A stretch of 63,627 nt of DNA from Dichotomocladium elegans (Eukaryota; Mucoromycota; Mucoromycetes; Mucorales; Lichtheimiaceae): the NCBI GenBank assembly GCA_025716815.1, contig JAIXMN010000057.1:1-63627 (forward strand), given 5' to 3'. The position numbers were made by a program, and so were the translations under genes. The notes beneath the pieces are model-generated. The model had not been told where the DNA came from. It saw only the letters and a list, made by a program, of their open reading frames with translations, and searched no databases. Shown here one piece after another: positions 9,731-19,031 of this stretch (its first letter is position 1; every line of letters starts with the position of its first letter).

Positions 9731-11919
9731 CAACAGCTCCAGGAGGGGTTTCAAGTCGAACAACAGCCTCTGGTAGCGTACAGAAGGAATCAATAGGGAT
9801 TGCTGCATTGGCCTCGAGGTAAGGTTGGATGGCATCCATGAACGTCTGGTGTTCACGTGGCGAGCCAGCTGGAGAGTTGTTGGGCAGAACTGAATCGTCA
9901 TCGCCAGTGGACTCTGGTACTCGGGCTAGTGCTGATGCGTCCCAATGCGTGGGTAAACCTACTAAATGGATACCAATCTGATTCATAATGTCAGTACCAA
10001 TGCAAACGTCAACCTGGCCATGTAAATCCAGCACGTCAAAAGTATGGAGAATGGTCCGTTGGTTGCAGCTCAAAGCCAATTTTTTATTAACAAATCCCAC
10101 ACGTGGTAGGCTAAGACCAGCTGACGCCAGGTGTATGACACCCTCAGCCGGTGTCACTGACCAACCAAAACGCGCGCACAAAGAAGGGGAAACAGTACTG
10201 TCAGTAGCACCGGTATCCAGGAGGGCCCGAAGGCGCTCGCCTTCTAATGTGATTGGGAAATGGTATGAGCGTGTGTTTGCGAATGTTAAGTCCTGTGGGA
10301 GCGTGTACTTACACTCGCTGGAGGGACCGTGCAAGGCCTTATACACCTCGGCCATCTCTACGTCCTCTGGTTTGTCATCCGAACCTGCGAGGGACGCAGA
10401 GGGCGAGGCGGCAGGCAAGGGAATGACAGGCGTTGTGCGCGAGGACGAACGCGAAACAGACGAGGACGAGGAGGAGACCGAAGACGACACATCGTTTACC
10501 TTATTTTCCGGCGACGCCGGCTTCGTCGCGTCGCTGCTGTAGGTTCGCGAACCAACGTGCACCAGGTTCTTGTTCTTTCCCTTGGCGTGCACGTGCGATC
10601 GAATCGCCAAGTGCTTTGTGGGGCACTTGTGGCCTGGCACAAAGGCACCACCACACCGGAAGCAAGTGCGACTCTTGTTGCTTTTTGGCGATGGCTGCGG
10701 TGACGGGGGCATGCTTCTTGGGCGGCGGCCCTCGTGCTCGTCCAGTCGCTGGCGCACCTTGCACTCGTCCGTGTCGTGGGGCCCATTCCGTGGATCAAAC
10801 ATTTTTTCTTGGTGGGAGCACCTCCCACCGACATGGCGGATGACCTGGCCGAGGTGCTCGCCCGTCGTTTGGGCGCGTGGATGGAGTCCATGAGGGATCG
10901 ACCCGGTGGAGCAGCAGACGACGGGGAGGACCGAGGAACAGTGGCGCAGGCAGACTGAGAACCAGCCGAGGAAAATGAGCGCTCCAAGGTTAACGCTATG
11001 TGTCCCAACTGTTGGGACGTACGTTTCGCCGAGGGAGGCAGGCTGGCGCAGGCAATGTTCACCCTTTCGGCAATGGCAGGCAGGAGTCCGTTCAGGTATC
11101 AGTTGGCCGCAATGGCGTCGTCGGGCATGTGGGCCTCTCTGCGCAACATTTGGAACAGGGCATTCCAGGCGGAGACGGCTTCTCCCCGGACCATAGACGC
11201 CGTCATGACTGCGTGGACAGCAGCAGCCAGTTGCTCAGTCAGATCGACTGAGAATTCTTGCTGGAGGACAGCGCGGGCGAACGACCATGGCTCTTGGGTG
11301 TGGGGCTGTAGGTGCTCTTCGTACCAAGATTGGTGCTCCAGTGAGAGCAGGACAGGCAGGTAGCGACCCCACACATGGTCGGGAACTTGCCCCGCGGCGA
11401 TCACCACATCCTCAAAGGCGCGCAGACAATCTTGTACGGTGGGGTACACCACCGCAGTCGGGCGCCAAATGAAGCCTTCCCACTGGAAGACCGGACAGTT
11501 GGAGGGCAGGACATGCGGTCCACCCCAGGGACAGTCGTGGCAGTAGGAGCAGAGATGGCAGACACCAGGGGCGAAGGCGACGGAGCGGCGATGAAGTCGG
11601 CCAACAATCGAGCAGCAGACTCCAACTCGGTAATCTCCTGTTCCAGACGTCGCATCTGCTCCCGTAATTGGGCGTGTTCCTCGAAATTGCCACTACGGGC
11701 AGCAGCGGTGCGTTGCAGCATGAGCCGCGCTAGGTCCCCACGCAGGGCCTGTACTGACCCCATAGCTTGGTCACATAGGGTGTCCTGGTTGCAGGCCATG
11801 GATGCTGCTTGAGGGGCAGGGATCGACGTGGCAACGCCGGGCGTTTCTTGCACCAGGGATGCGTCAGTGTGCGAGTTAAGCTCGGCATCTTGGATCTTGT
11901 TAACGGTGTTGGCGGACAT
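9731..11919 (-). pseudogene. gag: Element B gag-protease, frameshifted
   Basis: The start is ATG at 11919 (MSANTV). It has coiled-coil-like MLQRTAAAR...LREQMRRLEQEI as in A. The frame breaks near 11500 and resumes at 11452-11099 (VQDCLRAFEDVV, the Gag capsid-like part). It breaks again, runs 11062-10800, and returns to frame at 10802. There it has the zinc knuckle CFRCGGAFVPGHKC, a Ser-rich linker and the protease LLDTGATDST. At least three frameshifts are present. Confidence 0.8.
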
Positions 11920-12151
11920 GGTAATAATAAAGAGGTAGGTGAATTCAAAGAAAAAAAAATGTGTTGTTGTGTAGAGAGTTAGTGGCAAGTAGAAACCAAT
12001 GAGTCAAAATCGAGTCTTTGAGACGGGATGCTCTTTATTGAATAAAAACAACTCTCTTTTTATATGCGTTGGGATGGACCATGTTAGCTTTGCCGGAACA
12101 AGTGTTAGCCGTTGACACCGCTTCTCCGCTACTATCCATCTGTAGTTAATA

Positions 12152-12515
12152 CAGGATTTTCAAGAAGAACTTTGCCACAAAATTTGGTTATTGGTATAGA
12201 CCGTCTAGGTTTTTCGTTTTTTTGCTTCAAATTCGAATACAAATTTTAGTATTTCGTTGCTACGCTTTTGTCAAATTTAAAGGCAATAGCAGCAAGAACA
12301 TTCCAATCAAGGCTATAGGTTAGTCTTCCTTCTCCGCTTTTTACACCAGAATAGTTTTGGGAGACCAACCATTTATGTTTCATTCTAATTTCAAAAGAAG
12401 AAGAGAAACGAAATACTAAAATTTGCATTCGAATTTGAAGCAAAAAAAAACGAAAAACCTAGACAGTCTATACCAATAACCAGATTTTGTGGCAAACTTC
12501 TTCTTGAAAATCCTG
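12152..12515. mobile_element. MITE copy 2
   Basis: 364 bp, CAGGATTTTCAAGAAG...CTTCTTGAAAATCCTG. TA lies at 12150-12151 and 12516-12517. Other copies of this LTR show the empty site TTAATATTCC. Same family as the copies at 3591, 12631 and 36284. Confidence 0.92.
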
Positions 12516-12630
12516 TATTCCGGGCGATTGTTCCCTCCGTCTTCATGAAGAGGAAATCACCGATTGGATAGATGTGAGATGGAAGAAGTCAGGGCATCAA
12601 GGCGTACTTGCGGGAATTGTTGGATGAATA

Positions 12631-12995
12631 CAGGATTTTCAAGAAGAACTTTGCCACAAATTTTAGTTGTTCATATAGACCGTCTAGGTTTTTCGTTTTT
12701 TTTTGCTTCAAATTCGAATACCAATTTTAGTATTTCGTTTCTCTTCTTCCTTTGAAATTAGAATGAAACATAAATGGTTGGCCTCCCAAAATTATTCTGG
12801 TGTAAAAGGAGGAGAAGGAAGACTCACATATAGCCTTGTTGACATGTTCTTGCTGCTATTGCCTTTAAATTTGACAAAAGGGTAGCAACGAAATACTAAA
12901 ATTTGTATTCGAATTTAAAGCGAAAAAAAACGAAAAACCTAGACAGTCTATACGAACAACTAAAATTTGTGGCAAAGTTCTTCTTGAAAATCCTG
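12631..12995. mobile_element. MITE copy 3
   Basis: 365 bp, with TA at 12629-12630 and 12996-12997 and the empty site GATGAATAGCAG in sister LTRs. It lies only 115 bp from copy 2 in the same LTR, so that LTR took two independent hits. Confidence 0.92.
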
Positions 12996-13056
12996 TAGCA
13001 GTTCCGCTCACTACTGACTGTGCAAGTGCAGTGTCATGAACAGGAGGACTACGACA

Positions 13057-13211
13057 ACTTGTAAGAAATGAGTGCAATGCTGTCAAGATTGCTACTGATG
13101 ACTCATGTTTAGCAACCATTGTCATTCGGACTTTGTCTAAAAAGTGCTACGCTCCGCGGTAATGGTCATGTAGCCGGTGATTAAAATAATCGACTGGACT
13201 GTACTACGACA
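13057..13211 (-). repeat. LTR-D, outer right piece
   Basis: Matches the end of the intact LTR-D at 50117-50271 (ACTCATGTTTAGCAACCATTG; end ACTGTACTACGACA). It begins with ACTTG, the target duplication of element B. Together with 922-1024 and the inverted 6274-6336 it rebuilds one complete LTR. Confidence 0.8.
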
Positions 13212-13227
13212 CTAATATGACTACGAC

Positions 13228-13631
13228 TGTCGTCTTTGTTTTTGCTTGTATCACGAAGAGAAGACGACCACAGAGGGAGTCACGAAGAATATATATATAT
13301 ATATATAACCACTGAGGAGTATCGCCACGAAGAGAGTATAACCACGAAGAAGGACCACAAAGGATAACCACGAAGAGCGTAGACCACTAAGGCAATCTCG
13401 AGGGATTGGGTAGATGAGTTGATGATCCTTTATTGTCTGTTCATTATCTGGATATTTATATTAATTGTCAAATGCTAAATACACATATGATGTCGTAATG
13501 GGGAGCAGACGATGTCTAAGAGGTAATGATGTCTATGTCGTCATAGTGCCCCAAGAAGATATATGACGAGCATTACGTCATGGGTCATTACAAAAATAGA
13601 TATGTCCGGGAATTATAATAACCGATAGATT
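13228..13631 (-). repeat. Solo LTR E, main part, split by elements E1 and H
   Basis: Starts TGTCGTCTTTG in plus coordinates and contains a run of TA repeats at about 13291-13310 and many CCACGAAGAG words like LTR-D. E1 inserted at 13628-13631 (GATT) and H four bases further (TGGT at 18722-18725). The last 12 bases are at 23113-23124 (ending ACACGACA). The rebuilt LTR is about 420 bp. It has no target duplication, and its far edge is 18 bp from tRNA-Asp. No gene lies in this stretch. Confidence 0.65.
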
Positions 13632-13884
13632 TGTCGTCGCACAAAATTCCCAACGAATTAGAAGGCTCACGACGCCGCAGCACTTCGTGACTAGAATGCT
13701 GCGACACTTCGACTACTGCGGCATCCTCTGCTGCGACGCCTCATCGATTATCACAGATTAGAAAAATATATAAATACCCAACACATAGCTAGCAATAAAG
13801 GCATCGAAGAAGTATTCTTTTATTATCATCCTTGCATCCTAAACGTCCCTACTGGCCACGGATATATCCGCCAAAAAGTCGACA
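13632..13884 (+). repeat. Element E1 5' LTR
   Basis: 253 bp, TGTCGTCGCAC...AAAGTCGACA. TATA-like AATATATAAATACC and polyadenylation-type GCAATAAAGG lie in order. Identical by eye to 18465-18717. Confidence 0.93.
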
Positions 13885-13886
13885 AT

Positions 13887-13898
13887 TGGTAGCTGATG
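13887..13898 (+). promoter_or_regulatory. Primer-binding site overlapping the gag start codon
   Basis: TGGTAGCTGATG begins two bases after the LTR. Its complement, CATCAGCTACCA, has the form of a tRNA 3' end with U72 and CCA. Its resemblance to initiator Met-tRNA ends (GCUACCA in yeast) is an inference. The gag ATG (13896) is the last three bases of the site. The same 12-mer serves H, J, K and M. Confidence 0.75.
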
Positions 13899-14978
13899 TA
13901 TAATACCTCTAAAAACAATCCTGATTACAGTACATCCGCATTCAATACCTTCCGCGATCCACTACTAAATAACGACTCGGACGAAGAAGTACAGTCAGCA
14001 ACCACCCAAGAATCAAGATCTACCGAAGAAAACACGGATATGAGCGGCAACAACAACGATCCCACGATGTTCGCAATGCTCGAAGCGTTAACAAAACTCC
14101 TGAAAAAGAGCGAATCACGAGGTTTCTCGGCGCGAGTACGTGAACCCGACACGTATAGTGGTGATCGTTCCCTAGATGCGGTCCAGAGTTGGCTACGCTC
14201 CGTCGAAAGATACCTCGGCATGTCGAACATGGAGGAGTATCAGTATTCCGACTATGCAAAAACTCTTCTCCGTGGTGACGCAGAGCGATGGTGGCAGCAT
14301 CAAGAACAATTTGGCCAAGACTTGGCTAACTGGGTCGATTTCAAAAAGCGAATGATCACAACCTTCAGTCCAGTTAACGCATCGCAACTCGCCCGTGATC
14401 GACTGGCTACGATGGTACAGACGGGGTCAGTGTCTTCCTATGTATCACAGTTCCAAAGCATCTGCGTGTCCCTACCATCCATGACTGACGACGAAGCCTT
14501 GGACCGTTTTGTCCGCGGACTACAACGCGATGTCCGTCTGCATGTGCGTACCCAGCTCCCGCAGACATCTACTGACGCCATTCGCATTGCTCTGGCATAT
14601 GAAAGTGCCCAGCTTGCTGAATATGATCCAACAATCCAGACCCACCAAGTGTATGGTCAACCGGCGGCCCAGTACAATCAAAGCGCAGGAATCCCAGAGT
14701 ACTTACGAAGCAATGGTGTAGCACCTATGGACTTGGACGCCATTCGTTTCCGTCGAGGAGCCAATAACCAAGGGAACTCATCCGGCCATGGCCGCGCTAA
14801 TAGGAAAGGCCGAGAGTCTCGTGGGTTTATCGACACAAAACAGTGTTACAACTGTGGTGGGACGGGCCATTTGGCACGCGAATGCCCCTCGGCAACCCCA
14901 GAGAACCGCCAATCGACCAGATATTCGCAACAACCCAAATTCCACGGTCACCCAAAAGGCCAAGCGCAGGGGGATTAA
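13896..14978 (+). CDS. gag: Element E1 Gag (capsid and nucleocapsid)
   Basis: 360 aa. Residues about 75-250 form a retrotransposon Gag domain (WLRSVERYLGM, YAKTLLRGDAERWW, ITTFSPVNASQLARDRL, EALDRFVRGLQ). It would assemble the particle that packages element RNA. PMDLDAIRF precedes a single CCHC knuckle CYNCGGTGHLAREC (Cys317-Cys330). The start ATG lies inside the priming site, so the mRNA leader before it is mostly LTR. The C-terminus overlaps pol by a -1 frame. The counterpart in J is of nearly the same length and motif order. Confidence 0.92.
   Translation: MYNTSKNNPDYSTSAFNTFRDPLLNNDSDEEVQSATTQESRSTEENTDMSGNNNDPTMFAMLEALTKLLKKSESRGFSARVREPDTYSGDRSLDAVQSWLRSVERYLGMSNMEEYQYSDYAKTLLRGDAERWWQHQEQFGQDLANWVDFKKRMITTFSPVNASQLARDRLATMVQTGSVSSYVSQFQSICVSLPSMTDDEALDRFVRGLQRDVRLHVRTQLPQTSTDAIRIALAYESAQLAEYDPTIQTHQVYGQPAAQYNQSAGIPEYLRSNGVAPMDLDAIRFRRGANNQGNSSGHGRANRKGRESRGFIDTKQCYNCGGTGHLARECPSATPENRQSTRYSQQPKFHGHPKGQAQGD
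14951..14957 (+). promoter_or_regulatory. Candidate -1 ribosomal frameshift heptamer
   Basis: C CCA AAA in gag phase fits the X XXY YYZ rule. A -1 slip here continues as AGG CCA AGC in the pol frame, nine codons before the gag stop. The same heptamer is at the same place in element J (46449-46455). Confidence 0.6.
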
Positions 14979-17900
14979 AGGGAGCCCCTCTGCGCCACAA
15001 AACACAGCAACAATCCCTAAACCTTGTGACCGATGACACCAACGTTTCGGCCCACCACGAACCCATTGAGAACATCCAGATTGACGTACCGGAAGCCCAG
15101 GATGAAGAACTACAACACCAGCTGGAGAAAGACAAACAGTATCTAGAATCATTGATGTCAATAAAGACTACTGACTTGCCACTGTATTCAATGACCTGCG
15201 CTGGTCGCCCAGTTGATGTTCTCATCGACTCGGGTGCTACTGGCACATATGCCGCTCCACACGTCCTAGGTACTTTGCCGACACGACAGGTAGCTGGACG
15301 CCAAGTCGAAACCGCAGGTGGTCATGTCCTCGACATATCCATGCAAGTGACACTGCCTATCAATGCTCAAGGATACTACCACACCATCGATGCATACGTT
15401 CTCGACACCAAGTTCGACATTATTTTGGGTCGGGACTGGCTGAAGCAGGTGAACCCTTTGCCGGATTGGGATCTCGACACTTGGCGTATCAATACAGATG
15501 ATAAAACATACATCCTCCAGCCACAACACCAGCGAGAGATCCCTGAACTCGCATACCTGATATCCGATCGACAAGTACAACGCTGGGAGCGGGATCATCG
15601 CGTCTCTGAAATGTTTTTATGTTACGTTCGCCCGGACCGACACGAACCTAGTCTTGCCAACAACGACGAGTTTGCATCTTTGTTGAGTGAGTTCCGTGAT
15701 GTATTCCAGGATAGATTGCCCGGTCTGCCTCCAGAGCGCGACGTGGAACATGTTATTGAAACAGGAAACGCTGCTCCACTGTCAAGACCGCCTTTTAAGA
15801 TGAGTCCGTTGGAGCTGGCGGAATTACGAAAACAGCTGAATGAGCTTCTGGATCTACGCCTAATCCGACCGAGCGTGTCACCATGGGGCGCCCCAGTACT
15901 ATTCGTCCACAAGAAAAACGGCGAAATGCGCATGTGCGTCGACTATCGTGCGATTAATAGAGTAACAAAACGGAATACGCATCCCTTGCCCCGTATTGAC
16001 GAGTGTCTCGAGCAACTGGGAGGCGCCAAGTATTTTAGCAGCATCGATCTGAAAAGCGGATATCATCAAGTACGCATCAGAGAGGAGGACATCCCTAAGA
16101 CGGCGTTTAACACGCGTTACGGCTCGTACGAATTCTTGGTATTGCCGTTCGGTTTGACAAATGCACCACCCACTTTTCAAAAGTTGATGAACTCGGTGTT
16201 ACATGATTATCTGGACGACTTTGCCATGGTTTACCTGGATGACATTCTTGTCTACAGCAAGACGGCAGAGGAGCACTACACGCATGTTCGTCAGGTTTTA
16301 GAACGTCTCCGCTCTGCCAAACTGATTGCCAATCTCAAGAAGTGCGAATTCAATAAGACCAAACTAGAATTTGTTGGCTTTCAGGTAGATGCTCGGGGCA
16401 TTTCGCCCTCGCCAAGCAAGGTTAAAGCAATCCAAGACTGGCCTCAGCCGACCAACGTGCAGGAAGTGCGTCAATTCATCGGACTCGCCTCACATTACCG
16501 GCGGTTTATTCGTAACTTTGCAGCAATTGCCGCACCTATGACGGATTTGACTAAAGGTACCGGAGCGAAAAAGAGAGAAATTAGTTGGACCCCGGAGTGT
16601 CAGCAAGCGTTTGATGAAATTAAGGCCCGCATGTGTAACGCCCCTCTTTTGGCACCACCAAACACGAATTTACCATACATAATCGAAACTGACGCTTCAG
16701 ATTTTGGAATTGGCGCCGTGCTCCTACAAAAAGGACCTGACGGATCCATGCACCCACTTGCCTTTGAATCAAAGAAGCTATCAGCAACTGAGCGCAATTA
16801 TCCGGCACAAGAGCGGGAACTACTCGCCATACTTCACGCACTCCGCACCTGGCGGTGTTTTATCGAAGGACGAACGTACACAGTGTACACAGACCACATG
16901 CCGCTTAAGTACTACCGAACGCAGAGTAAGCCTACCCCACGCCTCACTCGATGGATTGCGGAGCTAGAGCTCTACGACCCAGAGATAGTTTACAAGCCGG
17001 GCAAAGACAACCATGTTCCGGATTTACTCTCCCGACGCGATGGTCCTGCCTGCAGTACTGAGGAAAACGATCTTGAACCCGAATATTTGTATGCCGTCAA
17101 ATCCATACAAGAATCCGACTGGCCAAAATTCTTCGCACGCCCAGAGGACCAATGGCCACCCATGTACCGGGACTTGCTCATCAAACACAAGGATAAATTT
17201 GTTGCTCGGAATGGGCAGGTATACCGCATTATCAAAATCGGCAAGAACACCCAGGAAGTACGCTACGTTTTGTTTGCCCGTCGTGCAGATCTTGTACAGC
17301 AGTTTCACTCCTCATTTGGTCATGCCGGCAACACTACAGTGTACGATCTACTCCGAAAACGTTGGTGGTGGCCGGACATGCGCACGGACATCCAGAATTG
17401 GCTTGCAACTTGCCAACAATGTCAATTGGCTTCTAATGCCAATCGTAACGTTCATCATGCGCCTATGAAGCCTCTTGAGGTGCCACCTGCCTTCGGCCAC
17501 TGGCACCTGGATTTTATTGGTGAGCTTCCCACGACCGTGCATGGTAATCGATGGATTCTCGTCGCCGTCGATTACATGACTAATTGGACCATTGCTCGTG
17601 CTGTTCCCGACGCCACCGGTGAGGCGATTGCCAATTTTCTATATGAAGAAATTGTAATGCGTTTTGGCTGCCCCACTGAAATCTTGACAGACCGCGGTGC
17701 AAATTTCATGTCGAAAGTTCTCAGCAACTATCTTGGACGAATTAAGGTGAACCATTCCTTGACTTCTGCTTTTCATCCTCGGACGAATGGGAAAGTGGAA
17801 CGCACTAATGGCATCCTGAAGCAAATGTTGCGTAAGTATGTCCATGGCCGCATATATCAATGGGACCAGTATCTCGAACCTGCTTTGTTTGCGTGTCGCA

Positions 17901-18523
17901 TTCGTAAACATCGTACCACGGGCTTCAGCCCTTTCTTCCTGGTGTATGGTCAAGACCCTATTCTACCTGGTGATCCAATGCGCCCTTTCTTGGAAACCCC
18001 CACTACTACAACTGAGCCAACTGTCTCTCACCCTCATCGTGTTCCCGAAGTCCGGCAATTAAAGGAAGCCCGTCAGCTTGCCACACGCCGCCTTAAGGAC
18101 AATGCCGCTAAGGACAAGGCTCGCTGGGATTCCATGATTACCCCCCAGAAGTTCCTCATCGGCGACCATGTTTTACTCTGGCATGAGAACAAACTCAGTT
18201 TGGAATATAACTGGAAAGGCCCGTACACTATTACCGCTACCAACTACGAAACCAACATCTATAAGCTCAAAGACATGCAGGGCCACGATTACTTGTCCTG
18301 GGTTCACACCGACCGCCTTCGACTGATCCACGTCAACTCCACTCTCACTGCTGACCCTTGGTATGATCCTTCGGCTGCTCGAGCTGCTGAACGACGTCAT
18401 TTGCAAGCAGCCGCACAGTTGTCTTTGTTGCTCGAGGGCGATCAACAGTCTGGAGAGGGGGTATTGTCGTCGCACAAAATTCCCAACGAATTAGAAGGCT
18501 CACGACGCCGCAGCACTTCGTGA
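14957..18523 (+). CDS. pol: Element E1 Pol: protease-RT-RNase H-integrase
   Basis: About 1189 aa from the shift site. The aspartic protease has LIDSGATGTY (Asp about 91). RT carries RMCVDYRAIN, FNTRYGSYEFLVLPFGLTNA and the catalytic YLDDILVYSK (from about 426). RNase H has ETDASDFGIG, QERELLAILHALR and YTDHMPLKY. The integrase zinc region has HSSFGHAGN...CQQCQLA, and the core is HLDFIGEL / LTDRGANF / NGKVERTNG (D, D, E). A GPY/F module follows (YNWKGPYTITATN). No chromodomain is seen. The tail SGEGVLS is encoded by the polypurine tract, and the frame runs about 60 nt into the 3' LTR. No internal stop is present. Confidence 0.93.
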   Translation, partial: RPSAGGLKGAPLRHKTQQQSLNLVTDDTNVSAHHEPIENIQIDVPEAQDEELQHQLEKDKQYLESLMSIKTTDLPLYSMTCAGRPVDVLIDSGATGTYAAPHVLGTLPTRQVAGRQVETAGGHVLDISMQVTLPINAQGYYHTIDAYVLDTKFDIILGRDWLKQVNPLPDWDLDTWRINTDDKTYILQPQHQREIPELAYLISDRQVQRWERDHRVSEMFLCYVRPDRHEPSLANNDEFASLLSEFRDVFQDRLPGLPPERDVEHVIETGNAAPLSRPPFKMSPLELAELRKQLNELLDLRLIRPSVSPWGAPVLFVHKKNGEMRMCVDYRAINRVTKRNTHPLPRIDECLEQLGGAKYFSSIDLKSGYHQVRIREEDIPKTAFNTRYGSYEFLVLPFGLTNAPPTFQKLMNSVLHDYLDDFAMVYLDDILVYSKTAEEHYTHVRQVLERLRSAKLIANLKKCEFNKTKLEFVGFQVDARGISPSPSKVKAIQDWPQPTNVQEVRQFIGLASHYRRFIRNFAAIAAPMTDLTKGTGAKKREISWTPECQQAFDEIKARMCNAPLLAPPNTNLPYIIETDASDFGIGAVLLQKGPDGSMHPLAFESKKLSATERNYPAQERELLAILHALRTWRCFIEGRTYTVYTDHMPLKYYRTQSKPTPRLTRWIAELELYDPEIVYKPGKDNHVPDLLSRRDGPACSTEENDLEPEYLYAVKSIQESDWPKFFARPEDQWPPMYRDLLIKHKDKFVARNGQVYRIIKIGKNTQEVRYVLFARRADLVQQFHSSFGHAGNTTVYDLLRKRWWWPDMRTDIQNWLATCQQCQLASNANRNVHHAPMKPLEVPPAFGHWHLDFIGELPTTVHGNRWILVAVDYMTNWTIARAVPDATGEAIANFLYEEIVMRFGCPTEILTDRGANFMSKVLSNYLGRIKVNHSLTSAFHPRTNGKVERTNGILKQMLRKYVHGRIYQWDQYLEPALFACRIRKHRTTGFSPFFLVYGQDPILPGDPMRPFLETPTTTTEPTVSHPHRVPEVRQLKEARQLATRRLKDNAAKDKARWDSMITPQKFLIGDHVLLWHENKLSLEYNWKGPYTITATNYETNIYKLKDMQGHDYLSWVHTDRLRLIHVNSTLTADPWYDPSAARAAERRHLQAAAQLSLLLEGDQQSGEGVLSSHKIPNELEGSRRRSTS

Positions 18524-18717
18524 CTAGAATGCTGCGACACTTCGACTACTGCGGCATCCTCTGCTGCGACGCCTCATCGATTATCACAGATTAGAAAAAT
18601 ATATAAATACCCAACACATAGCTAGCAATAAAGGCATCGAAGAAGTATTCTTTTATTATCATCCTTGCATCCTAAACGTCCCTACTGGCCACGGATATAT
18701 CCGCCAAAAAGTCGACA
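18465..18717 (+). repeat. Element E1 3' LTR
   Basis: 253 bp, identical by eye to the 5' LTR. Preceded by the polypurine tract TGGAGAGGGGGTAT (18451-18464), which is also coding. Followed by GATT, the second target duplication, then TGGT, the target of element H. Confidence 0.93.
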
Positions 18718-18725
18718 GATTTGGT

Positions 18726-19017
18726 TGTCGTAGCACATATTGCTTGACCAATCAAATGTCCTCTTTTATTTTTATCGCTTTTCAGAGTCCTCTCCAAGAA
18801 GTGCACGAATAACAATAGCCCTCTCAATGTACGCACAGCCCACATCTATTTCCCTTTTCTCTCTCTTCTCCATGATTATTATTAGATAGCAAAACAGTAT
18901 AAATATCCAAGTATTTCCATGTAATAAACATCATCGATCCGTTACTCTTTATCTCTATTGTTACGCTTGAGTCGTTGCTATTGGCTACGGTGTAACCGCC
19001 AAAATATACGCACGACA
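18726..19017 (+). repeat. Element H 5' LTR
   Basis: 292 bp, TGTCGTAGCACATATTGC...ATACGCACGACA, with CAGTATAAATATCC (TATA) and GTAATAAACATC (polyA). Identical by eye to 22817-23108. Confidence 0.93.
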
Positions 19018-19019
19018 AT

Positions 19020-19031
19020 TGGTAGCTGATG
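19020..19031 (+). promoter_or_regulatory. Element H primer-binding site containing its start codon
   Basis: TGGTAGCTGATG, two bases after the LTR. The ORF ATG is 19029-19031. Confidence 0.75.

Larger units (their letters stand above)
6342..13056 (-). mobile_element. Element B: chromodomain Ty3/gypsy copy, decayed
   Basis: Same family as A, on the minus strand. The 3' LTR is at 6342-6704, the polyprotein runs from 11919 down to 6851, and the 5' LTR is at 11960-13056 with two MITE copies. It retains full RT and RNase H but has several frameshifts from gag to integrase, so it is dead. It serves as the reference that dates the MITE and the deletion in A. Confidence 0.9.
11960..13056 (-). repeat. 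Element B 5' LTR (Y subtype) carrying two MITEs
   Basis: The 364-bp LTR is expanded to 1097 bp by MITE 2 (12152-12515) and MITE 3 (12631-12995), each with its own TA duplication. The distal Y-subtype words (GACTCATTGGTTTC) match the 3' LTR of element A. The outer flank is ACTTG at 13057-13061. Confidence 0.9.
13632..18717 (+). mobile_element. Element E1: intact-looking Ty3/gypsy element without chromodomain
   Basis: 5086 bp, with two 253-bp LTRs that look identical by eye. Target duplication GATT (13628-13631, 18718-18721). Priming site at 13887-13898. gag and pol ORFs are both open and joined by a candidate -1 shift. By identical LTRs and open frames this is among the youngest insertions in the window and a candidate active element. 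Confidence 0.93.

Noticed and set aside
13286..13312. TA dinucleotide run as a possible origin or regulatory site
   Set aside because: A simple microsatellite within LTR-E; nothing supports a function.
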